6,208 nucleotides of DNA, from the NCBI GenBank assembly GCA_036744635.1, contig DAIOHQ010000270.1, positions 1-6,208 on the forward strand. The letters run 5' to 3'. Shown here one piece after another: positions 1 through 5,727 of the stretch (position 1 is the first letter of the stretch; each line of letters starts with the position of its first letter). This stretch comes from DAIOHQ01 sp036744635. GTDB taxonomy: Bacteria; Planctomycetota; Phycisphaerae; Tepidisphaerales; Tepidisphaeraceae. The notes beneath the pieces were generated by a model. It made no database searches, was not told the DNA's origin, and saw only the letters and a list, made by a program, of their open reading frames with translations. Made by a program: the position numbers and the translations under genes.

Positions 1-47
1 CGCGTACGTGGGAGAGGGGACTGAAGTGTGATCGCCAAAAATGAGCG

Positions 48-82
48 TTACACCCGCTGGTTGCTTAATCCGAGCGGGTTAC
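48..82 (-). terminator. Possible intrinsic terminator overlapping the stop codon
   Basis: On the minus strand ACCCGCT (79-73) pairs with AGCGGGT (58-52) across a 14-nt loop that contains the TAA stop of the secreted-protein gene. A five-T run follows about nine bases downstream (around 36-41 on the plus strand, seen as AAAAA). The large loop and the gap before the T run make it weaker than a textbook terminator. Confidence 0.33.
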
Positions 83-976
83 TCTTGTTACCTGGCCGTT
101 TTCCAGGGTGGCGCGGCAGCGCAGGCGGGCATTGCCGATTCGGGGAGGCTGGGGCGGCGTCGCTTTTTCATCGTAGACCAGGTGGCAATCCATCCATTTT
201 GGGATGTCGATGCCTTCGCCGTACCATTCCAATAGCTGGCCATCGTTGCGGGAGACACACTGGTAATCGCGGAAGGTGAGAATGGCCTCGGCGCGGGTCA
301 TGCCTTCCAGGAGGGCGCGTTTGCGGATCGAGTCCAGGGTTTTGGGCTCGACGTGGTTGTGCAGGGCGTACCAGTCGATGTTGTCCGCGCCGATGACAAT
401 GAAGCTGTAATAGTGGAACTCCTGGGGCGGCGGTGGGTGGGGCTTTTCGCCGAGGCGGGGGTGATACTCGGGCTGGACCTTCCGGGAATGGGTTCCCCGC
501 TGCAGGATCACGAAGCCGACATCCTTGACGGTGGCGGTGATCCAGTCGTCGCCGGATTTACTCTTTGGATCGAGCTTTTGGATGGGGCCGATCAGGGCGC
601 TGGCCTTGTCGGCGGTGAGGTAGGGGAAGAGATAGCCGATCTTGCAGATGCGGCCGTGGGCAAGAGAGAACACCGCGAGATCGGCGCCGCCAACTCCACG
701 GGTGATGAAATCGAAATCGGAGATGTCGACTTTGTGTTCCTTGAGCTGGGAGCGCCATTTTCGGACGGCGTCGACTTCGGCGTCGAGGGAGTAGATTTTG
801 CCGGTGGAAAATTCCTCAGGGAGGGAACCGAGGGCCTGGTTGACCCAGGGGAGCTTGATGTCGAGCTTGCGCTTGCCGGCCGGGAGATAGTCGGCGCCGT
901 CGGCGGATTTACGGGTTTCGGCGCCGGCAACCCAGGCCGGCGCCAGCAGCAACATCAGCAGAATGATTCGCGGCAT
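65..976 (-). CDS. Secreted protein of unknown function
   Basis: This 303-residue protein is not one I recognise, and no function is assigned. Residues 1-19 form a standard signal peptide: a short basic start (MPR), a hydrophobic core, and an A-G-A site before E20 that fits signal peptidase I. No lipobox cysteine follows, so export to the periplasm or beyond is inferred. The mature part has cysteines at 111, 240, 264 and 287, a Pro-rich stretch near 180-184 (HPPPPP), and no further membrane segment. The ATG at 976 is chosen because AAGGAG lies six bases upstream and the signal peptide begins there. The frame stays open upstream to 1111, but that extension is only repeat DNA and would bury the signal peptide. 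The 3' end is TAA at 65-67. The upstream neighbour on the same strand is the SPOR-like protein, 264 bp away with repeat A between them, so co-transcription is doubtful. Confidence 0.8.
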   Translation of the reverse strand: MPRIILLMLLLAPAWVAGAETRKSADGADYLPAGKRKLDIKLPWVNQALGSLPEEFSTGKIYSLDAEVDAVRKWRSQLKEHKVDISDFDFITRGVGGADLAVFSLAHGRICKIGYLFPYLTADKASALIGPIQKLDPKSKSGDDWITATVKDVGFVILQRGTHSRKVQPEYHPRLGEKPHPPPPQEFHYYSFIVIGADNIDWYALHNHVEPKTLDSIRKRALLEGMTRAEAILTFRDYQCVSRNDGQLLEWYGEGIDIPKWMDCHLVYDEKATPPQPPRIGNARLRCRATLENGQVTRVTRSD

Positions 977-1009
977 GGGTGTCTCCTTCGACGGGGCTTG
1001 TGCGGGGGA

Positions 1010-1015
1010 ATCATA
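1010..1015 (-). promoter_or_regulatory. Possible extended -10 promoter of the secreted-protein gene
   Basis: Read on the minus strand, TATGAT (five of six matches to TATAAT) is preceded by TGG, giving the TGn pattern of an extended -10 element. A start site about seven bases downstream would leave an untranslated leader of roughly 27 nt that contains the AAGGAG ribosome site. No -35 box is visible at 16-18 bp, which extended -10 promoters tolerate. The repeat leader begins 27 bp upstream of the element. This is inferred from pattern only. Confidence 0.33.
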
Positions 1016-1041
1016 CCATGGTCGGCCGCGGGGCGGCATCA

Positions 1042-1234
1042 GGGGGTGCGTGAGACTTGAGGGGGCACGAGGAAATATGGCTGGATTCGGGCAGGTGAGT
1101 ACACCTGCCACTCATCCAGCCATGGCGGACAGGAATGATCTGCCCCACCAGGATTGAGTACACCTGCCACTCATCCAGGCTGGCAGACAGGAATGTCTGC
1201 CCCACCAGAATTGAGTACACCTGCCGCTCATCGG
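1042..1234. repeat. Composite repeat A: 55-bp leader plus 2.4 tandem units of about 58 bp
   Basis: The leader (1042-1096) aligns without gaps to 4606-4660 in repeat B, with 42 of 55 identical bases by eye. It ends in ATATGGCTGGATTCGG, which is exact in both. Tandem units then begin at 1097, 1156 and 1213, each with GAGTACACCTGCC (59 bp, 57 bp and a 22-bp remnant). At the leader-unit junction, GGCAGGTG (1090-1097) and CACCTGCC (1102-1109) form a perfect 8-bp stem around an AGTA loop. In unit 2, GGCAGACA (1182-1189) and TGTCTGCC (1194-1201) form a perfect 8-bp stem around GGAA. In unit 1 this hairpin is damaged by substitutions and one inserted base. The array stops six bases before the stop codon of the SPOR-like gene. 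Reading frames through it give GQTFLSA-like peptides, a known source of spurious planctomycete proteins, and are not called as genes. Confidence 0.88.
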
Positions 1235-1240
1235 CTCTCT

Positions 1241-2185
1241 TTACCGCGTCTGGTTCCATTTATAGGGAGCGGGCTCGAATTTTTTGAAGGAGCGGGCGCC
1301 GGGGTTGGCGGCGAGATATTTGGCTCCGGCGGATTGGATGGCCTTGAGATAGGCGTCGTATTCGGGGACATCGCGGATGCGGCCGAAGCCCTGGACGCCG
1401 ATGACGGCGAACCAGTCGCCGCGGAAGGGGGATTTTTCGACGGTGCAGAGCACGCCGTATTTGTTGAGCGCATCGCGGGCCTCGGTGGCGCTTTTTTCTT
1501 CCGGGTAGCTCTGCACGATCACGTAGTTCTGGCCGATGATGCGGCGGACGTCGGTGGTGATGAAGGTGGTGGGCGGCTGGACGTCGTTCCAGGTGTGGGT
1601 GGCCTCGCCGCGATGGTCGGCGGAGGCGTCGGGATGGGTGAGGTTGGAGGCCAGCGACGGCTTGGAGAGGTCGAGCACTTCCGGGTGCTTTTTGCCGGCG
1701 CGGAGTTCTTCGGTGGTGTGTTCGGCCAGCAGGCGCTGCGGACCGCGGTTGAGCTGGCGGCCGGTGACGTAGGCGATGGCGACGATCACCAGCACGGCGA
1801 AGGCAGCGACGATGGCGTGGGTGTAGCTGAGGCGGAAGGCGATTTCGTGGCGTTCGGGGTCGACGGTGAGGCGTTCGTGGGGCGAGGACGCCGGCCAGGC
1901 GGAAACCAGGTGCGTGCCCGTTTCTGTTCCGTGTGGCGAGGACGCCGGGCGGGGCGGGTCGATGGATGCCGGCGGCGCGACGTGGGCCGAGGCCGGCGCG
2001 GATGCGGGCGCGGGGATTTCGCGCATGAGTGGCTCGGGCTTGCGCAGTGCGTTCCAGGGGAACCAGCGGCCCAAGCCGCGGTCGGGGCGGCGGAGTACCG
2101 GCGGCAGCAGGCCTTTGGTGCGGTCGAAGCGCTTGTCTCGATGGATTACTTCAAACAGCGCGGCGGCGTGTTTCCCTTTGGCCAT
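1241..2185 (-). CDS. Single-pass membrane protein with C-terminal SPOR-like domain
   Basis: This 314-residue protein has three parts. Residues 1-122 are basic and then rich in Pro and Ala, and are probably cytoplasmic. Residues about 123-141 (HAIVAAFAVLVIVAIAYVTG) form one transmembrane helix. Residues about 219-292 look like a SPOR domain: NYVIVQSYPEEKSATEARDAL, a second half with WFAVIGVQGF, then a closing helix YDAYLKAIQSAGAKYLA. SPOR domains typically bind glycan strands stripped of stem peptides at division sites, so a role in the cell envelope is inferred, not shown. The ATG at 2185 is preferred because GAGGT lies five bases upstream and MAKGKHAAALFEVIHRDKR reads like a conserved start. 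An in-frame ATG at 2197 would overlap that ribosome site. An 18-codon duplication gives two ASSPH motifs, at residues 81-85 and 99-103. The gene is divergent from the hydrolase-fold gene. The SPOR assignment is by eye and moderately secure. Confidence 0.8.
   Translation of the reverse strand: MAKGKHAAALFEVIHRDKRFDRTKGLLPPVLRRPDRGLGRWFPWNALRKPEPLMREIPAPASAPASAHVAPPASIDPPRPASSPHGTETGTHLVSAWPASSPHERLTVDPERHEIAFRLSYTHAIVAAFAVLVIVAIAYVTGRQLNRGPQRLLAEHTTEELRAGKKHPEVLDLSKPSLASNLTHPDASADHRGEATHTWNDVQPPTTFITTDVRRIIGQNYVIVQSYPEEKSATEARDALNKYGVLCTVEKSPFRGDWFAVIGVQGFGRIRDVPEYDAYLKAIQSAGAKYLAANPGARSFKKFEPAPYKWNQTR
1881..1948 (-). repeat. In-frame 14-bp direct repeat 54 bp apart inside the SPOR-like gene
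   Basis: GGCGAGGACGCCGG occurs at 1881-1894 and again at 1935-1948. The offset of 54 bp is 18 codons, so the frame is kept and the protein shows ASSPH twice. The stretch lies in the low-complexity Pro/Ala linker before the membrane helix, where an insertion would be tolerated. It could be a small tandem duplication or a captured palindromic element. Confidence 0.7.
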
Positions 2186-2210
2186 CCGTGACCTCATTGG
2201 TAAAGCCGTG

Positions 2211-2216
2211 ATTATG
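2211..2216 (-). promoter_or_regulatory. Possible -10 box of the SPOR-like gene
   Basis: On the minus strand CATAAT matches TATAAT in five of six bases and lies 25 bp upstream of the ATG. A start site about seven bases downstream would leave a leader of about 20 nt that still contains the GAGGT ribosome site. The matching -35 position (CTGCCG region) is poor, so this is only a candidate. The divergent gap 2186-2415 must also hold the promoter of the hydrolase-fold gene, for which I find no convincing boxes. Confidence 0.3.
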
Positions 2217-2415
2217 GGACGGGCAATTTCACACGGCAGCAGATCGCCGGGATTCTCCGAATCGCCGGCCACACACTGGTTTTCCGCGCTGGTTTGCCCG
2301 TTTCAGCCCGATGACTACTGGGGCACAGGATACGTTTTATCTGAACTGCGGTCAAGCCGAGAGGCAACGCGGGGAAAGATATTGTAGGTCCAAGTGTGTG
2401 CAGCGGAATGGAACT

Positions 2416-3435
2416 ATGCAGCGGCCGGTGATGAATCCTGAAATGCTGGAGGAGAGTGAGGCGGAGGTGGTGCGGCCGCGCTTTTCGGGAATGCGTGCGC
2501 TGGCGGCGGCGATCGGGCGGCTGTTGATGGTGGATGTATTGCCATCGCACCGGCCCTGTCCGCGGCAGGATGGGTCGCTGGCAGCGTGGCTGGCGCGGCG
2601 GATTCTGCGGCGGCTGGCGTTTGTGCCGCTGATATTGGCGCTGCTGGTGAGCGCGATGTGTTATATCGGCTCGCACCCGCCGGCGCTGCCGGCCGATGCC
2701 GATCCCACTTCGGTGGGCGTGTATTACGATCCGGTGACGTTTTTGAGCGGCGATGGGACGCGGCTGGAGGGATGGATCGTGCCGGTGCTCGACGCCAGGA
2801 AAGTGGTCGAGCAGAAGGAGGCGGCGCTGGCGCGAAAAGAGCCGGCGGTGGTGTTGGTACACGACTTCGGTCGGTCGCGCCAGCAGATGCTGCCGCTGAT
2901 TCGGCCGCTGCACGATGCGGGGTTTGTGGTGCTGGCAATCAATCTGCGCGGCAGCGGCGCCAGCGACATCGCGTGTCAGACCTTTGGCTTGAAAGAGGCC
3001 AGCGATGTGGAAGCCGCCGTTGAGTTGCTCCGCCGCCGGACGTACATCGATCCGGGGCGCGTCGGGGTGATCGGGATCGGCACGGGGGCCAACGCGGCGC
3101 TGATCGCGGCGCAGCGCGATCCGAACGTCGCGGCGGTGGTGTTGCAGGATCCGATCACGCAGTCGGCGGAGGCGCTCGATCATCACCTGGGGGCTACGCA
3201 GCCTTGGCTGCGCTGGCTGGACCCGCTGTGCAAATGCAGCTTTGAGATATCGTGCGGCGTGGATTTGGATGAACTGAACATCAGCCGATACCACCCGATG
3301 ATGATAATCCGGCCGGTGCTCTTGATGGATACGCAGATGAACTCTGCCCGGGTGTTCAACCGGCGGGGGCAGGCAATGGTGTGCGATTTCCTGACGCTGC
3401 ATTTGAAGCCGTGGGATGTGGCGGCGGCACAGTAG
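2416..3435 (+). CDS. Membrane-anchored alpha/beta-hydrolase-fold protein, probable pseudoenzyme
   Basis: This 339-residue protein has a basic N-terminal part, one hydrophobic segment at about 66-85 (RLAFVPLILALLVSAMCYIG) that acts as a signal anchor, and an alpha/beta-hydrolase core. Fold landmarks are VLVHDFGRSR (147-155, the oxyanion-strand motif, usually HG), LRGSGASD (177-184) and VGVIGIGTGANAAL (216-229, the nucleophile elbow). The elbow should read G-x-S-x-G but reads G220-I-G222-T-G224, so the serine is replaced by glycine. After the later core strand, PVLLMDTQMNS (300-310) has N309 where the family usually has the acid Asp, and no catalytic-His motif follows. Hydrolysis by the usual mechanism is therefore unlikely; a binding or structural role is inferred. 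The start is uncertain: ATG 2416 is chosen with a weak GGAA upstream, while 2311 is an in-frame alternative that adds 35 low-quality residues, and 2431 or 2443 are shorter options. The gene is divergent from the SPOR-like gene and convergent with holA. Confidence 0.82.
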   Translation: MQRPVMNPEMLEESEAEVVRPRFSGMRALAAAIGRLLMVDVLPSHRPCPRQDGSLAAWLARRILRRLAFVPLILALLVSAMCYIGSHPPALPADADPTSVGVYYDPVTFLSGDGTRLEGWIVPVLDARKVVEQKEAALARKEPAVVLVHDFGRSRQQMLPLIRPLHDAGFVVLAINLRGSGASDIACQTFGLKEASDVEAAVELLRRRTYIDPGRVGVIGIGTGANAALIAAQRDPNVAAVVLQDPITQSAEALDHHLGATQPWLRWLDPLCKCSFEISCGVDLDELNISRYHPMMIIRPVLLMDTQMNSARVFNRRGQAMVCDFLTLHLKPWDVAAAQ

Positions 3436-3496
3436 TCAAGCCACCCTCCAGCCAGCTTGGCGATTCGATTGCCGTGTGAGAATGCTGAGCCGCCTG

Positions 3497-3574
3497 GCAC
3501 GGGTTGGAAACCCGTGCTACGAAGAAAGAGCGCTGCGCTTCTTGCGCATGGGCTGGGTAGCCCATGCCACTTTT
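3497..3574. terminator. Two strong palindromes between convergent genes, likely bidirectional terminator
   Basis: GCACGGGTT (3497-3505) pairs with AACCCGTGC (3509-3517) over a GGA loop. GCATGGGCT (3546-3554) pairs with AGCCCATGC (3559-3567) over GGGT. Both stems are nine perfect base pairs. Between them AAGAAAGAGCGC and GCGCTTCTT form a looser inverted repeat. TTTT at 3571-3574 follows the second stem in the plus direction, fitting an end for the hydrolase-fold transcript. The first palindrome matches a dispersed type often seen in planctomycete intergenic DNA (translated as TGFQPV), so these may be repeat-family members doing terminator duty. The rest of the gap 3436-3602 shows nothing else. 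Confidence 0.6.
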
Positions 3575-3602
3575 CAGATCGTCCCACTTGCAGCCGGCGT
3601 AG

Positions 3603-4550
3603 TTAGACGGCCATCGACATCAGAAACCGCTCGACGTTGGTGGCGGCTTCGCCGACGCCGCTTTTGCTTTGCAGGTCAACCTCGGCGAGCAGGTCGAGGG
3701 CGCGGGCGACGCCTTGCGTGCCGAGCGCCTGGGCGGTCTCCATGAAGGGTTGTTGGATCTCGCGCGGCCAGAGGCGCAGGGTCTGGCAGATGCTGAACTG
3801 GTTCATCCCCTGCTGTTTCAAGGCGAGCGCCTTGCGGACGTTTTCCAGCCACATCGCCAGCCAGGTGACCGCGCGGAATTCGCTGGAGGGGTCCATCTGC
3901 ACAAGTTGCCGCCAGCGCCGCAGGGCCTCGGCCGGGCGGCCGGCGGCAAGCTCATTGGTCATGTGCCACATTTCCTGCTCGCGCTGGAAGGCGACGTTGG
4001 TGGCGATGGCCTGTTCGTCGATTTTGCCGTTTGACGCCTGCAGCGCCAGCTTGGCCAGCTCGTTGTCCAGCCGGCCGAGGTCGGCGCCGATCATGTCGAC
4101 GAGCATGTGCGCCGCCGGCGGCACGATGGTTACGCCGTGGGCTGATTTGGCGCGGCCCATCACCCACGTCGCCAAATCTTTGGGCGGCTCGCACTTGGCG
4201 ATCTCGCCGGTCTTGGCGATCAGCTTGTAGACGCGCTGGTTGGCCGGCAGGGATGGCAGGCGGAGCACGAGGGGGGCGCTGTTGGAAGGCTGGGCGAGAT
4301 AATTTTCGAGCTGCTCGCGGAAGCGGGTGATGAAGAGGTCAGCGCTGGTGACGACGACGATCTTTCCGCCGCCGAACATCGCGTAGCTGCGCAGCTCATC
4401 GAGCACTTCGGCCAGCTCGGCGCGTTCGCCGTCGACATCCACGCGCTGGGCGTCGCCGGCCAGGGCCTGAATCTCGGCCAGCTTCTGCAACTGCAGGAAA
4501 GAATCTTCGCCGATCAGGGCATATACCGGTTTTGGTTGCGGCTTGGCCAT
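3603..4550 (-). CDS. holA: DNA polymerase III subunit delta
   Basis: This is the delta subunit of the clamp-loader complex, which opens the beta sliding clamp and loads it on primed DNA during chromosome replication in the cytoplasm. The 315-residue length is close to the family range (E. coli about 340). Visible family marks: an N-terminal strand and turn YALIGEDSFL (10-19), FGGGKIVVV (59-67) in the AAA-like first domain, MIGADLGRLDNELAKLAL (153-170) matching the conserved G-D-L-x-x-L-x-N-E-L-x-K-L segment, and a C-terminal collar helix with LLAEVDLQSKSGVG (287-300). Delta normally lacks a working P-loop, and none is seen. The ATG at 4550 is chosen because MAKPQPKPVYALIG aligns with the usual family start. 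The frame runs open to 4724, but that upstream part is repeat B DNA. No clear ribosome site is visible. The gene follows sigma on the same strand after 352 bp containing a terminator, so it is probably transcribed separately. Confidence 0.9.
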   Translation of the reverse strand: MAKPQPKPVYALIGEDSFLQLQKLAEIQALAGDAQRVDVDGERAELAEVLDELRSYAMFGGGKIVVVTSADLFITRFREQLENYLAQPSNSAPLVLRLPSLPANQRVYKLIAKTGEIAKCEPPKDLATWVMGRAKSAHGVTIVPPAAHMLVDMIGADLGRLDNELAKLALQASNGKIDEQAIATNVAFQREQEMWHMTNELAAGRPAEALRRWRQLVQMDPSSEFRAVTWLAMWLENVRKALALKQQGMNQFSICQTLRLWPREIQQPFMETAQALGTQGVARALDLLAEVDLQSKSGVGEAATNVERFLMSMAV

Positions 4551-4559
4551 AGGCCGAAC

Positions 4560-4565
4560 ATGATA
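4560..4565 (-). promoter_or_regulatory. Possible -10 box of holA
   Basis: On the minus strand TATCAT (five of six matches to TATAAT) sits nine bases before the holA ATG. A start site at the usual distance would give an almost leaderless transcript, which would fit the missing ribosome site. No clear -35 box is seen. This is a weak pattern-only call. Confidence 0.25.
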
Positions 4566-4605
4566 CGCACGGGGCGTGATGCCGCCAGATGGCGCGCTGG
4601 GAAAC

Positions 4606-4830
4606 ACGGGTGTGTGACGTTTCAGCGGGCTTGAGAAGATATGGCTGGATTCGGACAGGTGAGTACACCTGCCGCTCATCGGGCCATGACAGACAGGAAT
4701 GTCTGCCCCACCAGGATTGAGCACACCTGCCGCTCATCGGGCCATGACAGACAAGAATGTCTGCCCCACCAGGATTGAGTACACCTGCCGCTCATCGGGC
4801 CATGGCAGACAGGAATGTCTGCCCCACCAA
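4606..4830. repeat. Composite repeat B: 55-bp leader plus three tandem 58-bp units
   Basis: The leader (4606-4660) is homologous to 1042-1096 in repeat A. Units start at 4661, 4719 and 4777, with an exact period of 58 bp; the third ends near 4830, four bases short. Each unit reads GAGTACACCTGCCGCTCATC (C in place of T in the second), then CAGACA, a tetraloop and TGTCTG, then CCCCACCA. Hairpins lie at 4690-4705, 4748-4763 and 4804-4823; the last has a perfect 8-bp stem, GGCAGACA with TGTCTGCC, around GGAA. At the leader junction CAGGTG and CACCTG form a 6-bp stem around AGTA. The units are nearly identical to each other and more uniform than those of repeat A, suggesting recent tandem amplification or homogenisation. 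There are no unique spacers, so this is not a CRISPR array. The minus-strand peptides (GQTFLSV, SCLPWPDERQVYS) are typical spurious products. Confidence 0.9.
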
Positions 4831-4840
4831 ACGCGCCCGT

Positions 4841-4878
4841 GAAACACACAAAGCCGGTCCCTCCGAACCGGCCTTGCG
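4841..4878 (-). terminator. Intrinsic terminator of the sigma factor gene
   Basis: On the minus strand GCCGGT (4872-4867) pairs with ACCGGC (4858-4853) across an eight-base loop, giving a GC-rich 6-bp stem. It is followed by TTTGTGTGTTTC, a broken T run. It lies about 30 bp past the TGA of the sigma gene, in the right place and direction. It also separates the sigma transcript from repeat B and holA. Confidence 0.65.
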
Positions 4879-4902
4879 CTCCTCTGTCCCTCAGATTGTG
4901 GA

Positions 4903-5727
4903 TCAGGCTTCGACCAGCATCGCATCGCGCAGCTTGGCGAGGGATTCATGTTCGATCTGGCGGACGCGCTCGCGGGTCAGGCCGATGCGGGCGCCGATCT
5001 CCTTGAGCGTCATCGGATCGTCGCCTTCCAGGCCGTAGCGGAGCTTGAGAATCTTGGCCGCGCGCTCGTCGATCTCATCGAGCAACCCTTCGAGCTGTTT
5101 CAGCTCGTCATTATCGCACACGATCATATCGGGCGAAGGATTGTGCGTGTCGGCCACCAGCTCGTTGATCGTCAGCTCGCCGTCGGCCGAGCCGGATTGG
5201 GTGGGCGAGTTGTACGCCTTCACCGCCTTGCGGATGATGCGCAGCTTCTTGGGCGACATCTTCATGTGCTCGGAAAGCTCTTCGATGCTGGGCAGCCGGC
5301 CGAGCACATCCTCGAGCTCGCGCATCGCCTGGCGGAACTTGCTCATCATCTCGACCATGTAGGCGGGGATGTGGATGGGCTGAACGCTGTTGATCAGCGC
5401 CCGCTTGATCGCCTGCTTGATCCACCAGGAAGCGTAGGTGGAGAAGCGGCAGCCGTTTTCGGGATCGAATCCCTCGACCGCCTTGAGCAGGCCGATGTTG
5501 CCCTCTTCGATCAGGTCGGGGAGCGTCAGGCCGCGGCCGACGTAGTTTTTCGCGATGTTGACGACCAGGCGGAGATTGCTGCGCACCATGTGCTCGCGGG
5601 CGGCGGGATCGTTGTCGTTGATGATCCGGCGGGCGAGCTCCTTCTCCTGATCGCCGTTGAGCAGCGGAGATCCGTTGATCTGCTTGAGGTACAGTTGCAG
5701 GCCCGATTGGACAGCGACGCTGGACAT
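4903..5727 (-). CDS. RNA polymerase sigma factor, sigma-70 family (primary-like, group 1/2)
   Basis: This 274-residue sigma factor directs RNA polymerase to promoters. Visible regions in order: 1.2 (about 9-36, GLQLYLKQINGSPLLNGDQE), 2.1-2.2 (51-90, NLRLVVNIAKNYVGRGLTLP, then DLIEEGNIGLLKAVEGFDPE), 2.3-2.4 (94-111, RFSTYASWWIKQAIKRAL, the DNA-melting and -10 contacts), region 3 (about 118-200), and region 4 (223-270) with the helix-turn-helix MTLKEIGARIGLTRERVRQI (239-258) for -35 contacts. Region 1.1 is absent, and the protein is much shorter than E. coli RpoD (613), so it is either the compact main sigma of this lineage or a group 2 paralogue; I cannot decide, and give no symbol. It is not an ECF sigma, because region 3 is present. 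The ATG at 5727 is chosen because MSSVAVQSGLQLYLKQI fits the start of region 1.2. The frame is open to 5775. Only a weak GAAGAA ribosome site precedes it. Confidence 0.92.
   Translation of the reverse strand: MSSVAVQSGLQLYLKQINGSPLLNGDQEKELARRIINDNDPAAREHMVRSNLRLVVNIAKNYVGRGLTLPDLIEEGNIGLLKAVEGFDPENGCRFSTYASWWIKQAIKRALINSVQPIHIPAYMVEMMSKFRQAMRELEDVLGRLPSIEELSEHMKMSPKKLRIIRKAVKAYNSPTQSGSADGELTINELVADTHNPSPDMIVCDNDELKQLEGLLDEIDERAAKILKLRYGLEGDDPMTLKEIGARIGLTRERVRQIEHESLAKLRDAMLVEA

Noticed and set aside
1011..1259. Minus-strand frame giving VGQTFLSASLDEWQVYS repeats
   Set aside because: It is a translation of repeat A, a known kind of spurious planctomycete protein, with no ribosome site or domain.
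1154..2191. 345-codon plus-strand frame opposite the SPOR-like gene
   Set aside because: It starts inside repeat A, is dominated by Gly, Val, Ala and Asp, and mirrors the real minus-strand gene.
2212..3402. 396-codon minus-strand frame opposite the hydrolase-fold gene
   Set aside because: The product is rich in Arg, His, Gln and Pro with no domain, as expected for the antisense of a GC-rich gene. The plus-strand frame has clear fold motifs.
216..3435. G-x-G-x-G in the hydrolase-fold protein read as a nucleotide-binding loop
   Set aside because: The surrounding strand and helix (RVGVIGIGTGANAALIAA), the preceding VHDFG and LRGSGASD motifs, and their spacing fit the hydrolase elbow, not a Rossmann start, which would lie at the N-terminus of the domain.
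3183..3587. Minus-strand frame containing STGFQPVPGG
   Set aside because: The peptide comes from the 3497-3517 palindrome, and most of the rest is antisense to the hydrolase-fold gene.
4606..4830. CRISPR-like array with leader
   Set aside because: The whole 58-bp period is conserved, with no unique spacers between short repeats, and no cas gene is in the window.
4734..4949. Minus-strand frame through repeat B and the sigma terminator
   Set aside because: It consists of repeat DNA and sequence antisense to nothing known, and it overlaps the 3' end of the sigma gene.
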